A stretch of DNA of 64,000 nt from M3007 sp964621185 (GCA_964621185.1 CAZULM010000009.1:62001-126000), one strand, 5' to 3'; shown: positions 8,007 to 17,584, counted from the stretch's first letter. Numbers and translations are program-made. Notes: generated by a model not told the origin, from the letters alone.

Positions 8007-8501
8007 TTACAGGAAAAACCGGATACCTAAACCGCCACCGGGCGTGAAACGCGTGGTTTTGATAAGCTCCAGCCTGGGGGTGAACTGGCCAAAAAACTCG
8101 ACACGGGAAACGACCAAGCCCAACCCAAGGTTGCCGCTGAGGCCGAGCGCCGCCACATCTCTCCGGGAATCAAACTCATGCCGCCGGACGCCGACAAAGG
8201 CGCCAGGGCCATAATAGAAATGCAGGTGCTGGCCTTGGTCCAAATGCACGTCCCACAATCCGTGTATGTTCAGGAAATAGAACCTGTCGAGGTCGTATGC
8301 TAAGAGGATGTCGGTGGTGACGCCGTGGTTCTTATACCACTGCAGGGAAAGGCCGGTTGGGTTGCCCGCCTGGAAACCGATGCCAAGGCTGGGTGAAGGG
8401 CGTTGTGCGAATGGGGAATTGATGGAAGAAAGGAACAGGACGGCAACTAAAAACCAAAGCTTCCAGGTGACGCGACGGAAATCAAAAATTGACTGTTTCA
8501 T
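8007..8501 (-). CDS. Predicted secreted small beta-barrel protein
   Basis: A 164-residue protein with an N-terminal signal peptide (hydrophobic WLFLVAVLFLSS-like core, cleavage near SPFAQ). The mature part is glycine-rich and beta-rich (LGIGFQAGNPTGLSLQWY, FYYGPGAFVGVRR) and ends in GGGLGIRFFL with a terminal aromatic pair. This pattern fits a small outer-membrane barrel. It lies upstream of dnaG on the same strand with a 67-base gap. I cannot assign a family or ligand. Confidence 0.7.
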   Translation of the reverse strand: MKQSIFDFRRVTWKLWFLVAVLFLSSINSPFAQRPSPSLGIGFQAGNPTGLSLQWYKNHGVTTDILLAYDLDRFYFLNIHGLWDVHLDQGQHLHFYYGPGAFVGVRRHEFDSRRDVAALGLSGNLGLGLVVSRVEFFGQFTPRLELIKTTRFTPGGGLGIRFFL

Positions 8502-8637
8502 GATCGATTCGTTTTATTGATGAACAATACACCCATTCATTATTGCTAAAACGAAACAAAAAATCGCAGGATTATTGGGGTTTCCCTTGTTTTTCCAAAC
8601 AGGGTTTTCCCTAGGTCGTGCATAGGATTTGCACATA

Positions 8638-9237
8638 TCAGCGCTTAATAGACACTTTTTTATACACCGTTTCCAGGGGCAGCGAAACCCCAAGCGCGGG
8701 CAAGGGTATTTCAGCCGACAATTCGCGATAGATGGCGTGTTTCCAGCCTTTGTCCCCGTCGCGGCTGTACACCTGCACAAAAGGCTCGTACTGATCGACG
8801 ATCAGGTAGTATTGCAGCGAATCGAACTGGCTGGTGTATTCGCCCAGCTTGGTTTTGCGGTCGCGCGTTTCGGACTCTTCGGAGGTGATCTCCATGAGCA
8901 GCACGGGGTCTGTGACCTCGTGGGAGTGCTTGAGGCCGGCTGTTGGCACGACCATCACGTCGGGGTAGCGGTACAGGGCATTTTCTACCACGCGCAATTT
9001 GATGGACAGGCGGAAGGTTTCATACTGGCTTTCATCCAGGTGTTGGATAAAAAACTGTTCGCAGTTTCTGCCAATTCGGTTGGCATCGATGGATTCTCCG
9101 GACATGGGCAACAGTTTCCCGTGCGCGTACTCGTGCCGGTCTTCGGAGCGCTCTTCCAGTTGGAAATAGGCCGCAACAGACACAAGCTGCTCGTCGCTTG
9201 CAACGGTAGGTGATGGGATGCTGTGGGTATTTGCCAT
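8638..9237 (-). CDS. Uma2-family (DUF820) nuclease-fold protein
   Basis: A 199-residue protein of the Uma2/DUF820 family, which has a PD-(D/E)xK restriction-like fold and often occurs in many copies near mobile DNA. The role of the family is poorly known. Visible family features are YPDVMVV (Asp93), LLMEITSEESE (Glu116) followed by a lysine near 130, and YYLIVDQYE. I chose the ATG at 9237 (MANTHSI); the frame is open 18 codons further. A TTG-N20-TTACTTTG promoter lies at 9261-9291. It stands alone between dnaG-side genes and a secreted hydrolase. Confidence 0.85.
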   Translation of the reverse strand: MANTHSIPSPTVASDEQLVSVAAYFQLEERSEDRHEYAHGKLLPMSGESIDANRIGRNCEQFFIQHLDESQYETFRLSIKLRVVENALYRYPDVMVVPTAGLKHSHEVTDPVLLMEITSEESETRDRKTKLGEYTSQFDSLQYYLIVDQYEPFVQVYSRDGDKGWKHAIYRELSAEIPLPALGVSLPLETVYKKVSIKR

Positions 9238-9260
9238 GATGGAGATGGATGTTTTGCTTA

Positions 9261-9291
9261 CAAAGTAAAGGTTAAAATGGGAACTTTGCAA
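9261..9291 (-). promoter_or_regulatory. Promoter for the Uma2 gene
   Basis: Minus strand: TTG (9291-9289), 20 bases, TTACTTTG (9268-9261), one base off the TAnnTTTG consensus. The predicted start site leaves about 18 bases to the ATG at 9237. Confidence 0.45.
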
Positions 9292-9353
9292 GTGGCTTCC
9301 TAAACCATTGCTGTTTTTTCTTGTCCAATTTGTTCATGTTTCACCAACGCACT

Positions 9354-10703
9354 ATGAAAATGCCAAACCGCCTGACACTACTCATTACTTTCCTGTTTTT
9401 CAACGCTTTAAATGCCAGCGCGCAAACCGCCACCCTGTATTTCCCGCCCAATGTGGGGAATACCTGGCAAACCCTCAGCCCGGCCAGCCAGCATTTTTGC
9501 CCGGAGCGCATCGACAGCCTTTACCATTTTTTGGAAACCCAAAACACCAAGTCTTTCATGCTGTTGAAGGACGGCAAAATTGTGCTGGAGAAGTATTTCG
9601 GAAGCTTCACCCAGGATTCTATCTGGTATTGGGCCTCAGCGGGCAAATCCCTCACGGCCTTCCTCGTCGGGCAAGCCCAGGAAGAAGGGCTGCTGGATAT
9701 CCACGACAAAACCAGCGATTACCTCGGCGCTGGCTGGACCTCTGCGCCGCCTGAAAAAGAGGCACTCATCACCCTGTGGCACCAACTCAGCATGACCAGC
9801 GGCCTCGACGACACCTTTATCCCGACGCCCACGCAGCCCGATCCGAACAATTGCACCGACCCGGTTTGCCTGAATTACCTGGCGGATGCGGGTACGCGCT
9901 GGGCTTACCACACAGGCGCTTACCGTTTGTTGCAAGATGTAATAGCAGAAGCCAGCGGCAGCACCATCAACCAGTTCACCAAATCGCGCGTACTCGACCG
10001 CACGGGCATGAAAGGCCTGTGGCTCGCCGATGTTTTTTACAGCCGAACGCGGGATATGGCGCGGTTTGGGCTGCTCACTTTGGCAAAAGGGCGCTGGGGC
10101 AACGACACCTTGATGCACGACCAGGCTTATTTTAATGCCATGACCAAGCCTTCCCAGGATTTGAACAAAAGCTACGGCTACCTTTGGTGGCTCAATGGCC
10201 AGAGCAGTTTCATGGTGCCGGCTTTGCAGTTTGTTTTTCCGGGAAAACTGATTCAAAATGCCCCGAACGACATGATTGCCGCTTTGGGCAAAAACGACCA
10301 GAAAATCCATGTGGCGCCCTCCAAAGGCTGGGTGGTGGTGCGTATGGGGAATGCAGCAGAAGGCGGCGGGCCGGGTGGCGGGGCGGTGCCCATCCAATTC
10401 GACAATGCCATGTGGGGGTATCTGAATCAATTGGTGTGCAATTCCTCTCCGGTTATCGAACAACTTGCCGGCGAATTAAAAATTTCACCAAACCCTGCTG
10501 TTGACGGGTGGCAAATTGAAGCCGGTTCGCCAATTAATGATGTAGCGGTGTATGATGTAGCGGGGCGATTGTTGCGGGAGGTTTCTGGCAATAACAACTT
10601 TAAACTTTGGTTGGATGGGCAGGGTTTGCCCAGCGGGGTGTTGGTGCTGAAAGTTGCTTTACCGGGGGAAACAATAGTGGTGAGGGTAGTAAAGCATGAT
10701 TGA
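9354..10703 (+). CDS. Secreted beta-lactamase-fold serine hydrolase with T9SS tail
   Basis: A 449-residue serine hydrolase of the class C beta-lactamase/esterase family. The ATG at 9354 gives a signal peptide cleaved near ASAQ (residue 24). The active-site SxxK motif is SAGK (Ser95, Lys98), inside WYWASAGKSL, and YHTGAY further on is the likely second motif. The last 70 residues form a type IX secretion sorting domain: ISPNPAVDG, then VYDVAGRLLREV, LPSGVLVLKV and a basic end. The protein is therefore probably exported by T9SS and attached to or released from the surface. The substrate is unknown. A degenerate octamer repeat follows the gene. Confidence 0.88.
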   Translation: MKMPNRLTLLITFLFFNALNASAQTATLYFPPNVGNTWQTLSPASQHFCPERIDSLYHFLETQNTKSFMLLKDGKIVLEKYFGSFTQDSIWYWASAGKSLTAFLVGQAQEEGLLDIHDKTSDYLGAGWTSAPPEKEALITLWHQLSMTSGLDDTFIPTPTQPDPNNCTDPVCLNYLADAGTRWAYHTGAYRLLQDVIAEASGSTINQFTKSRVLDRTGMKGLWLADVFYSRTRDMARFGLLTLAKGRWGNDTLMHDQAYFNAMTKPSQDLNKSYGYLWWLNGQSSFMVPALQFVFPGKLIQNAPNDMIAALGKNDQKIHVAPSKGWVVVRMGNAAEGGGPGGGAVPIQFDNAMWGYLNQLVCNSSPVIEQLAGELKISPNPAVDGWQIEAGSPINDVAVYDVAGRLLREVSGNNNFKLWLDGQGLPSGVLVLKVALPGETIVVRVVKHD

Positions 10704-10746
10704 CAGGCGGTGTTTTCAGGCCAATGAATGAAAACCAATATGCAGC

Positions 10747-10778
10747 TGTGTCGTTGTGTCGTCGTGCCGTCGTGAGAA
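10747..10778 (+). repeat. Degenerate octamer repeat
   Basis: Units TGTGTCGT, TGTGTCGT, CGTGCCGT and CGTGAGAA run in tandem (period 8) between the serine hydrolase and the ATPase gene. No function is evident. Confidence 0.5.
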
Positions 10779-10889
10779 ACAAAAAGCCAGGGTAAGAAAG
10801 CCTCAGAGGCTCGGAGAAGGCTGCAATTTATCCTTGTAAATTTGTAAGTCAAGTTTCAATTTTACAAAGATAACTTATAATATTGCGGC

Positions 10890-12050
10890 ATGATTACCCG
10901 TGCAATTACCGAGCAATTGCTCAAGAGCCTCACTTTTTTCCCCGCAGTTGGTATTGTTGGCCCGCGGCAGGTTGGGAAAACTACCTTGGCCAAACAACTT
11001 CAGGGCTTACTGGACAAAAACTCCATTTACCTTGACCTTGAGTTGGACAGCGACCGTTTTCGTTTGTCTAGGGCAGAATGGTATTTGGAGCAGCATATCG
11101 ACAAGTGCGTGATAATCGATGAAGTGCAGCGTATGCCTGAGCTTTTCCCATTGCTAAGGGCTTTGATTGACAAAAAACGGGAACCTGCGCGGTTCATTTT
11201 GCTAGGCTCTGCTTCACCCGACTTTCTTCGACACAGTTCCGAGTCGCTCGCAGGGCGCATTGCCTACTTTGAAATGACTCCTTTCAACATCGCTGAGGTG
11301 CGCGAACAGATGCCAATCAATGATCATTGGCTTCGCGGGGGATTCCCAGACGCTTGTCTGGCTCCAGATATGGAGTTGACCTGGGAGTGGCACAGACAGT
11401 TTATCCAAAGCTTTATCGAACGAGACCTGCGCATTTTGGGGATTGAGGTAAATCCTGTCTTATTCGACAGGCTGCTGCGGATGTTGGGGCACGTGCATGC
11501 CGGCCAACAAAATATCAGCGAACTGTCCAACGCCCTTGCCATTTCAACCCCAACTGTTAATCGGTACTTAGATGTGCTGGAGGGGAGCTTCTTGATCACG
11601 AGGCTGCAACCTTGGTTCGTAAATATTGGGAAACGGCTGACCAAATCTCCAAAGATTTATGTTCGTGACACAGGTCTTTTGCACTATTTGCTACATGTAC
11701 AAAATTTTGACCAATTACAGGCCAATCCGCGCATCGGGGCATCTTGGGAAGGGTATGTTATTGAAGAAATCAGGCGGGCATTGGCAGGTAAGGGGCAGTT
11801 GTACTATTACCGCACACAAGGGGGCGCTGAAGTTGACTTATTGATAAAAACTGCTAGTGGGCGAACAATCTGCATTGAAATCAAATATGATGTGCGGCCT
11901 ACCCCATCAAGGGGCTTTTACGAAAGCATGGACGATTTGAAGCCCGATGCAAGGTACATCATTGTACCCAAGGGCGAAGCCTGGATGTATAGCGACGACC
12001 TGAAAGTGACTGGGCTTTGGGAGTTTCTGGAGCGTGAACTATCTGGGTGA
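10890..12050 (+). CDS. AAA-family ATPase with DUF4143 domain
   Basis: A 386-residue ATPase of the AAA_14/DUF4143 group. The N-terminal domain carries Walker A GPRQVGKTT (24-32) and Walker B CVIIDEVQ (73-80). The C-terminal DUF4143 part includes a winged-helix-like stretch (ISTPTVNRYLDVLEGSFLI) and a nuclease-like segment with AEVDLLIK and CIEIKYD. Such proteins are common, often multicopy and probably linked to mobile or defence DNA, but their cellular role is not established. Flanking DNA holds an octamer repeat upstream and a period-7 repeat downstream, consistent with an accessory position. No obvious partner gene. Confidence 0.9.
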   Translation: MITRAITEQLLKSLTFFPAVGIVGPRQVGKTTLAKQLQGLLDKNSIYLDLELDSDRFRLSRAEWYLEQHIDKCVIIDEVQRMPELFPLLRALIDKKREPARFILLGSASPDFLRHSSESLAGRIAYFEMTPFNIAEVREQMPINDHWLRGGFPDACLAPDMELTWEWHRQFIQSFIERDLRILGIEVNPVLFDRLLRMLGHVHAGQQNISELSNALAISTPTVNRYLDVLEGSFLITRLQPWFVNIGKRLTKSPKIYVRDTGLLHYLLHVQNFDQLQANPRIGASWEGYVIEEIRRALAGKGQLYYYRTQGGAEVDLLIKTASGRTICIEIKYDVRPTPSRGFYESMDDLKPDARYIIVPKGEAWMYSDDLKVTGLWEFLERELSG

Positions 12051-12133
12051 CGCAGGTATAACCAAGTGTTTATTCCTTTTGCCGCTAGGCTTTGTGTATG
12101 ACCAATACAGCAGTATTTTGATGTGTTGTGAGC

Positions 12134-12161
12134 AAGCCAATGGCCAAAAGCCAATAGTCAA
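12134..12161 (-). repeat. Period-7 TTGGCNN repeat, second locus
   Basis: Four heptamers between the convergent ATPase and DUF3592 genes; on the plus strand AAGCCAA, TGGCCAA, AAGCCAA, TAGTCAA. Same family as 2062-2096 and 59630-59657. Confidence 0.65.
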
Positions 12162-12169
12162 CGGCGCAA

Positions 12170-12874
12170 TCACCCTTGCTCCGGCAAAAAAGACAAGTCC
12201 ATATAATACAGCCCCGGCTTTGCAGGGTCGATCAGCACCCGCAGCGTTCGGCCCTGCAGGTATTCGCTGGGGTCGAACCAAATATTGTCGCTGTTGAAAG
12301 TGTACGTTTTATTGGCAGTTTTATCCAGCCATTGGGCTTTGATCACGAAAGGAGAATCTCCGCCTACTTTCAAGTTGTAGTTGCGTGCCACCCCAAGCAA
12401 TTGCGCTTCCACTTCCTGTCCGTTTTCCATAAGCCACGCGCGGTCGCGTTTTTTCATGAGCTGGTAAATCAGTCCGCCATAACCAAGCCCCCCGAACACC
12501 AGGAAAAAGAAGCCCAAAAGCATGGGGGCAAACCAGCGGTCGAGACCCGACATCACCACTTTATCGGGGTCGTTTGGATCGTACCAAAGCTCTACGTGCT
12601 CGCCAATATCATACGCCGGCGGGCTGGAAAAAATATTGGAGGTATAGGTGTGCGGGCTCCCGTCTTTCAATTTGAAGGTCACCACAGGCGCTTGTGTGCG
12701 GCCATCGCTGTTAACGGCCATGTCTGCTACCAGTCCTACCGCCCGCACCCCGTTGTTGGTCATTTCCACCGCGTGCAGGAATGTGACGGCTGCGCCGATG
12801 CCAACGCCGGTGCCGATGAGGGCAAAAATGCCGAAAAAAGTAAGGAGGAAGTTGTTTTTGAACCAGGATGCCAT
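12170..12874 (-). CDS. DUF3592 membrane protein
   Basis: A 234-residue inner-membrane protein of the DUF3592 type. The N-terminus has one membrane segment (FLLTFFGIFALIGTGVGIGA, residues 9-28). A soluble beta-domain follows, containing the family hallmark of a Pro-Asp-rich turn (LWYDPNDPDKVVM), then a second membrane segment near 118-140 (LGFFFLVFGGLGYGGLIY). A second beta-domain repeats the pattern with VLIDPAKPGLYYMD. The role of the family is unknown. It is convergent with the ATPase gene and divergent from lysS. Confidence 0.8.
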   Translation of the reverse strand: MASWFKNNFLLTFFGIFALIGTGVGIGAAVTFLHAVEMTNNGVRAVGLVADMAVNSDGRTQAPVVTFKLKDGSPHTYTSNIFSSPPAYDIGEHVELWYDPNDPDKVVMSGLDRWFAPMLLGFFFLVFGGLGYGGLIYQLMKKRDRAWLMENGQEVEAQLLGVARNYNLKVGGDSPFVIKAQWLDKTANKTYTFNSDNIWFDPSEYLQGRTLRVLIDPAKPGLYYMDLSFLPEQG

Positions 12875-13031
12875 GGGTATGTGTGGTTTGTGGGGACAAT
12901 TTTAAGCAAAAAACCATACAAGGTAACTTTTCGCATCATAAACTTGTTTCCCCTGAATTCCCCTACTTTTGCGCCTTCATTTTCTTTTAACCCGTTGCCG
13001 AATTTCTTTTCACCGGCGGCGACCGTAAATG

Positions 13032-13109
13032 CTATAGTCAACGCATAGTGGTTGTGAATGTAGGATTTTTACAATCATTGTAAAATCAGGCATTTGTTTC
13101 ACTCAAATC
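13032..13109 (-). repeat. Dispersed repeat, copy 2, upstream of lysS
   Basis: Reverse orientation copy of the repeat also found at 49048-49125 and, shorter, at 1778-1836. By eye 64 of 78 positions match copy 3. It contains a near-perfect hairpin (GATTTTTACAAT against ATTGTAAAATC, 13066-13089). It ends about 30 bases before the lysS ATG, so it lies in the lysS leader or promoter region. Confidence 0.7.
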
Positions 13110-13137
13110 ATTCACAATCACTTTAATCACAGTATAC

Positions 13138-14706
13138 ATGACCGAACTAGAATTGCAGCGCCGCGAATCGCTCGCCAAGCTCCGCGAAATGGGCATAGAG
13201 CCATACCCCGCCGAAATGTACGAAGTGACCGCATTCGCCGCCGACATCGTGGCCAACTACCAGGAAGAAGTGCTGGAGGATGGCGCCAAAAACCGCCTGA
13301 ACTACCAGGAAGTATCCCTCGCCGGGCGCGTGATGGCCAGCCGCGAGGCAGGCAAAGCCCTGTTCATGAACCTCCAGGATTCCAGCGGGCGCATCCAATT
13401 GTACCTCCGCCGCGACGATTTTATGGAAGGCGAAGAAGCGCCTATGTTCGATACGGTCATCAAAAAACTGCTCGACCTGGGCGATTACATTGGCGTGAAA
13501 GGCTTTGCCTTCCGCACCAAAACGGGCGAAGTGAGCGTGCATGTGCAGCAGTTCAAGTTCTTAGCCAAAACCTTGCGACCGCTCCCGGTGGTGAAAAAAG
13601 ACGCAGACGGCAACGTTTTCGACGCGTTTACCGACCCGGAGCAGCGCTACCGCATGCGCTATGTCGATCTCACCGTAAACCCGCAGTTCCGCGAGATATT
13701 CCTGAAAAGGTCGAAACTCATAAAAACCATGCGGAACTACCTCGACGAGCTGGGCTTGCTGGAAGTGGAAACCCCCATCCTGCAACCGATCCACGGCGGG
13801 GCAGCAGCACGGCCATTTACCACACACCACAACACGCTCGATATGCAGCTGTACCTGCGTATCGCCAACGAGCTGTACCTCAAGCGCCTCATCGTGGCGG
13901 GCTTCGACGGGGTATATGAATTCGCCAAGATGTTCCGCAACGAAGGCATGGACCGCACCCACAACCCTGAGTTCACGGCCCTGGAATTTTATGTCGCGTA
14001 CAAGGACTACCACTGGATGATGGACGTGACCGAGCAAATGCTCGAACGCGTGGCCCGAGCCTTAGATGCCAACGGCGGCTCAACGGTGCAGGTGGGCGAA
14101 AACACCATCGAGTTCGCCGGCCCTTACCGCCGCCTTACCATGTACGAAGCCATCCAGCAGTACACCGGGCTGGATGTAGAGTCATCAGACGAAGCCGACT
14201 TGCGCAGTTATTGCAAAAAAGAGCATATCCCGATCGACGCTTCCATGGGGAAAGCCAAGCTGATCGACGAGATATTCGGGGAGAAGGTGGAAGCACACCT
14301 GATCCAGCCCACTTTCCTCATCGACTATCCAGTGGAAATGTCGCCGCTCACCAAGGTGCACCGCTCAAAGCCCGGGCTGGTGGAGCGCTTCGAGCTGTTC
14401 GTCAACGGCAAGGAAGTAGCCAATGCTTACTCCGAGCTGAACGACCCCATCGACCAGCGGGCCAGGTTTGAAGAACAATTAACCCTCGCTGCCCGCGGCG
14501 ATGAAGAGGCCATGGCCATGGACGAGGATTTTATCCGCGCCTTAGAGTATGGGATGCCACCTACTGCCGGCATCGGGTTCGGCATCGACCGCCTGGCGAT
14601 GTTGTTCACGGGGCAGAGCTCGATTCAGGAGGTTTTGTTTTTCACGCAGATGCGGCCGGAGGTAGTTGAAAAGCAAAAGCTTCCAGAAAAAAAGCCTCAG
14701 CAATGA
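13138..14706 (+). CDS. lysS: Lysyl-tRNA synthetase, class II
   Basis: Charges tRNA-Lys with lysine in two ATP-dependent steps. The 522-residue protein has the N-terminal OB-fold anticodon-binding domain (about 55-160) and the class II catalytic core. Motif 2 is visible as FRNEGMDRTHNPEFT (about 265-279) and motif 3 as GFGIDRLAMLF (about 480-490), with the arginine that contacts ATP. Length is normal. Its TGA overlaps the ATG of the next gene by four bases (ATGA at 14703-14706), so the restriction gene downstream can be translationally coupled to this housekeeping gene. A dispersed repeat lies directly upstream. Confidence 0.98.
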   Translation: MTELELQRRESLAKLREMGIEPYPAEMYEVTAFAADIVANYQEEVLEDGAKNRLNYQEVSLAGRVMASREAGKALFMNLQDSSGRIQLYLRRDDFMEGEEAPMFDTVIKKLLDLGDYIGVKGFAFRTKTGEVSVHVQQFKFLAKTLRPLPVVKKDADGNVFDAFTDPEQRYRMRYVDLTVNPQFREIFLKRSKLIKTMRNYLDELGLLEVETPILQPIHGGAAARPFTTHHNTLDMQLYLRIANELYLKRLIVAGFDGVYEFAKMFRNEGMDRTHNPEFTALEFYVAYKDYHWMMDVTEQMLERVARALDANGGSTVQVGENTIEFAGPYRRLTMYEAIQQYTGLDVESSDEADLRSYCKKEHIPIDASMGKAKLIDEIFGEKVEAHLIQPTFLIDYPVEMSPLTKVHRSKPGLVERFELFVNGKEVANAYSELNDPIDQRARFEEQLTLAARGDEEAMAMDEDFIRALEYGMPPTAGIGFGIDRLAMLFTGQSSIQEVLFFTQMRPEVVEKQKLPEKKPQQ

Positions 14707-15902
14707 TTACTTTTTCAGGACAAGGTTTTCAAAACGAAATTGAATACTCCGTAGGCAATCGTTTGATCCGGTTGCTGAAAACTAAACAATTCGATTCATT
14801 TACCTGGTTTTCAGCATTTGCTAGTGTGGCTGGCATAAATGGTTTATCGCCATTTATTGCAGCGGCAAAAGGAACTTATACATCAATGGTCATTATCGTT
14901 GGGGTTGACCAAAAAGGTACTTCAAAAGAGGCTTTGGAAGCAATACTCGGATTAGACGTGAGTGCTTACATTTTTTATCAACCCTCTCCACATTCAATTT
15001 TCCATCCAAAAATATATTTGTTTGAAGGTCAAGAAGAATCTGAAGTAATCGTAGGCTCGTCAAACCTTACGGCCCAAGGGCTTTTTTCAAATGTGGAAGC
15101 ATCCATAGTAGTAAAAATGGAGCATGGTGAACAGAATGCTCCAGACTTGATAAGTCAAATAAAGTCTTACTTCCAAGGAATTTTTGATTTGACTGACCCA
15201 AATTTAAAACCGCTAACGACAGAATTGATTGAATCGCTTTATCAATCAAAAATAATCCCCACAGAAGCAGAGCGACGAAAATTGTTGGAGCGTGATGAGG
15301 ATGAAGAAGAAGAAAAGAACAATAATGACAAAATAAGCCCTTTCCCAAAACGGTCTTTTCCCAGGCCGCCAAAAGCCTTTCTTGGAATTAAAGAGGGTAA
15401 AAAACCATCGTTAGATTTTCTGCAACCTGATTTGGATTCAACACCTGGTGGCCTGGAGTGGAATACATTGGTTTGGAGCCGTTTGAGCCTGCCGGCATCC
15501 AGTGTTCAAGCATCAGGCGAAGGCACAAACCCAACAGGTGGCCTTCGGCTTGTGCAAGGTGATTTTAAAATTGATGGCAGCCCAATAGACCAAACTGCCT
15601 ATTTCAGGCATATACTTTTCGGAGGGTATGATTGGGAAGTAAAACGCACAAACCCTTATGTAGAGGCCGCAGTTGTTCCCTTTGATATAACCATTGATCA
15701 TAAATATATTGGCAAGTTTGACCTTGAAGTAAGGCACAAGCCAAGCGGGGAGGCCGACCAGGGAAACTATACAACTTCTATTTCTTGGGGAAAAATTGGG
15801 GAGTTAATCAGGGCTTCAAACCTTACAGGCGCAAAACTTTCCATGTATTCACCACGAGTCCATGGAGAGCCATTTCAAATTGTAATAGAAAAAAAACATT
15901 GA
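14703..15902 (+). CDS. PLD-superfamily restriction endonuclease
   Basis: A 399-residue protein with a phospholipase-D-type nuclease domain at the N-terminus: FHPKIYLF (His101, Lys103) and VGSSNLTAQGL (Ser119, Asn121) form a single HxK...SxN active site. Such single-site nucleases, for example BfiI and NgoFVII, work as dimers without metal. An acidic linker (196-210) separates it from a C-terminal domain of about 180 residues that probably reads the DNA site. The adjacent adenine methyltransferase makes a type II restriction-modification system likely. Both genes are visibly richer in A and T than lysS, suggesting acquisition. The start overlaps the lysS stop. Confidence 0.82.
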   Translation: MITFSGQGFQNEIEYSVGNRLIRLLKTKQFDSFTWFSAFASVAGINGLSPFIAAAKGTYTSMVIIVGVDQKGTSKEALEAILGLDVSAYIFYQPSPHSIFHPKIYLFEGQEESEVIVGSSNLTAQGLFSNVEASIVVKMEHGEQNAPDLISQIKSYFQGIFDLTDPNLKPLTTELIESLYQSKIIPTEAERRKLLERDEDEEEEKNNNDKISPFPKRSFPRPPKAFLGIKEGKKPSLDFLQPDLDSTPGGLEWNTLVWSRLSLPASSVQASGEGTNPTGGLRLVQGDFKIDGSPIDQTAYFRHILFGGYDWEVKRTNPYVEAAVVPFDITIDHKYIGKFDLEVRHKPSGEADQGNYTTSISWGKIGELIRASNLTGAKLSMYSPRVHGEPFQIVIEKKH

Positions 15903-15934
15903 CCCCTTGATTTTTAAAACTTTTTGTTGTACGT

Positions 15935-17575
15935 TTGTCGCTCAACAAATATCAAGAGAAGGCCATGAAACTAATTACCGATGCCTCATCAGAAAAGTTA
16001 AGGGGAGGGTTTTACACCCCTTCGCCGATCGCTGAATTTATGCTGCGATGGGGCATCAATGGTAGCACCGAAGCTGATATTCTTGAACCGAGCTGTGGAG
16101 ACGGCGTATTTTTTGAACAATTGCAATCACTTGATCTGCCTTACAATTCAATAACCGGTATTGAACTCGACCCAGTTGAAGCCTTAAAGTCTGAAAGGAT
16201 TGACCTGCCCAACAAACAAGTAATCAATGCTGATTTTCACACCTATTGCAACAATACGCTTCGCAGGTTTGACTTGGTTATTGGCAATCCTCCGTACATC
16301 CGATACCAGTTTTTTGACGAACGCCAACAAGTTGAAGCCGAAGATATTTTTATCAAAGCAGGTTTGAAATATTCCAAGCTGACAAATGCCTGGGTCTCAT
16401 TTGTGGTTGGTTCTGCCCTTTTGCTCAAAGAAAGTGGGGGTAAAATTGGTTTTGTGTTGCCTGCTGAAATCTTGCAAGTATCTTTTGCCAAACAGTTGAG
16501 AATGTTCCTTGCGCATTTTTTCAACAAGGTGAACATCATATCTTTTGAAAAACTGGTGTTTCAAAATATCCAGCAAGAAGTGGTTCTGTTGCTCTGTGAG
16601 AAAGACAATTCTGATCGCCACAACATAGAGCACATTGAAATAAGGGATGCCGAAAAATTGAAAACCCTGGATGTTGAAAAATTGAAGAGCCCTCAAAAGC
16701 GCATAGATTTCAACTCTAACAAATGGACTTTCTATTTTTTGGATCAGGAGGAAATCGACTTTCTTGAAAATATCGCTAATCGCTACAACATCCAAAAACT
16801 TGGAAATTACGCAAATGTTGAAGTTGGGATAACGACTGGAGCGAATGGCTATTTTTCTGTCCCGCTCAGCGTTGTGCATGAGTTCGGTTTAGAAAAATAT
16901 GCAAAGCCGTTGGTTGGCAGAAGCGTTCAGGTTAACAGTGCTATTTTTACCGATCAGGATTGGGCAAGCAATCGGGATTCAAAGGCCAAAGCACATTTAT
17001 TGGTTTTCCCTGCATGGGAAAAGGTCAAAAACGATGCTGGAGCAAAGCGATATATTGAATACGGCGAACATTTGGGCATTCACAAAGGATATAAATGTGG
17101 GATTCGAAATGATTGGTTTGTAGTTCCCTCCTTGAAGATTTCGGATGCTCTTTTTATCAGGCGAAACAACCATTATCCAAGACTGATCATTAATGAAGCC
17201 CGAGCATTTACTACCGATACCATGCACCGTGTCTTTCTAAAACAAAAGACAAACCTCCAGGCTTTTTCTGCCAGTTATTACAATTCTCTTTCTTTAGCGT
17301 TCTCCGAAGTTTGTGGTAGAAGCCATGGAGGAGGTGTTTTGGAGTTGATGCCAAACGAAGCTGAAAAAATCCTGCTCCCTTATTTTCCTGACAATGACCT
17401 TCTTATCAAGGAAATTGACAAAAACTTGCGGGAGAAAATTGATATTCAAAAAATACTCCAGTTTACAGATCAGGTGATCTTGAAAGAGAACTTTGGATTG
17501 ACGGATAATGAGATTTCTCTTGCAAATAGGATATGGCGCAAATTGTCTTTTAGGAGACTCAACCGAAGCAAATAA
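15935..17575 (+). CDS. N6-adenine DNA methyltransferase of the restriction pair
   Basis: A class I SAM-dependent DNA methyltransferase of the gamma (TaqI/Eco57I-like) order. Seen in order: GGFYTP (24-29, motif X), EPSCGDG (51-57, motif I, SAM binding) and NPPY (118-121, motif IV catalytic loop). The C-terminal half (about 270-546) is the target-recognition region. It should methylate adenine in the site cut by the preceding nuclease, protecting the host. The frame opens with TTG at 15935. ATG at 15965 has a better purine-rich sequence before it and keeps all motifs, so it is a realistic alternative start. Base composition is AT-rich like its partner. Confidence 0.9.
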   Translation: MSLNKYQEKAMKLITDASSEKLRGGFYTPSPIAEFMLRWGINGSTEADILEPSCGDGVFFEQLQSLDLPYNSITGIELDPVEALKSERIDLPNKQVINADFHTYCNNTLRRFDLVIGNPPYIRYQFFDERQQVEAEDIFIKAGLKYSKLTNAWVSFVVGSALLLKESGGKIGFVLPAEILQVSFAKQLRMFLAHFFNKVNIISFEKLVFQNIQQEVVLLLCEKDNSDRHNIEHIEIRDAEKLKTLDVEKLKSPQKRIDFNSNKWTFYFLDQEEIDFLENIANRYNIQKLGNYANVEVGITTGANGYFSVPLSVVHEFGLEKYAKPLVGRSVQVNSAIFTDQDWASNRDSKAKAHLLVFPAWEKVKNDAGAKRYIEYGEHLGIHKGYKCGIRNDWFVVPSLKISDALFIRRNNHYPRLIINEARAFTTDTMHRVFLKQKTNLQAFSASYYNSLSLAFSEVCGRSHGGGVLELMPNEAEKILLPYFPDNDLLIKEIDKNLREKIDIQKILQFTDQVILKENFGLTDNEISLANRIWRKLSFRRLNRSK

Positions 17576-17584
17576 TCTTTGCTT

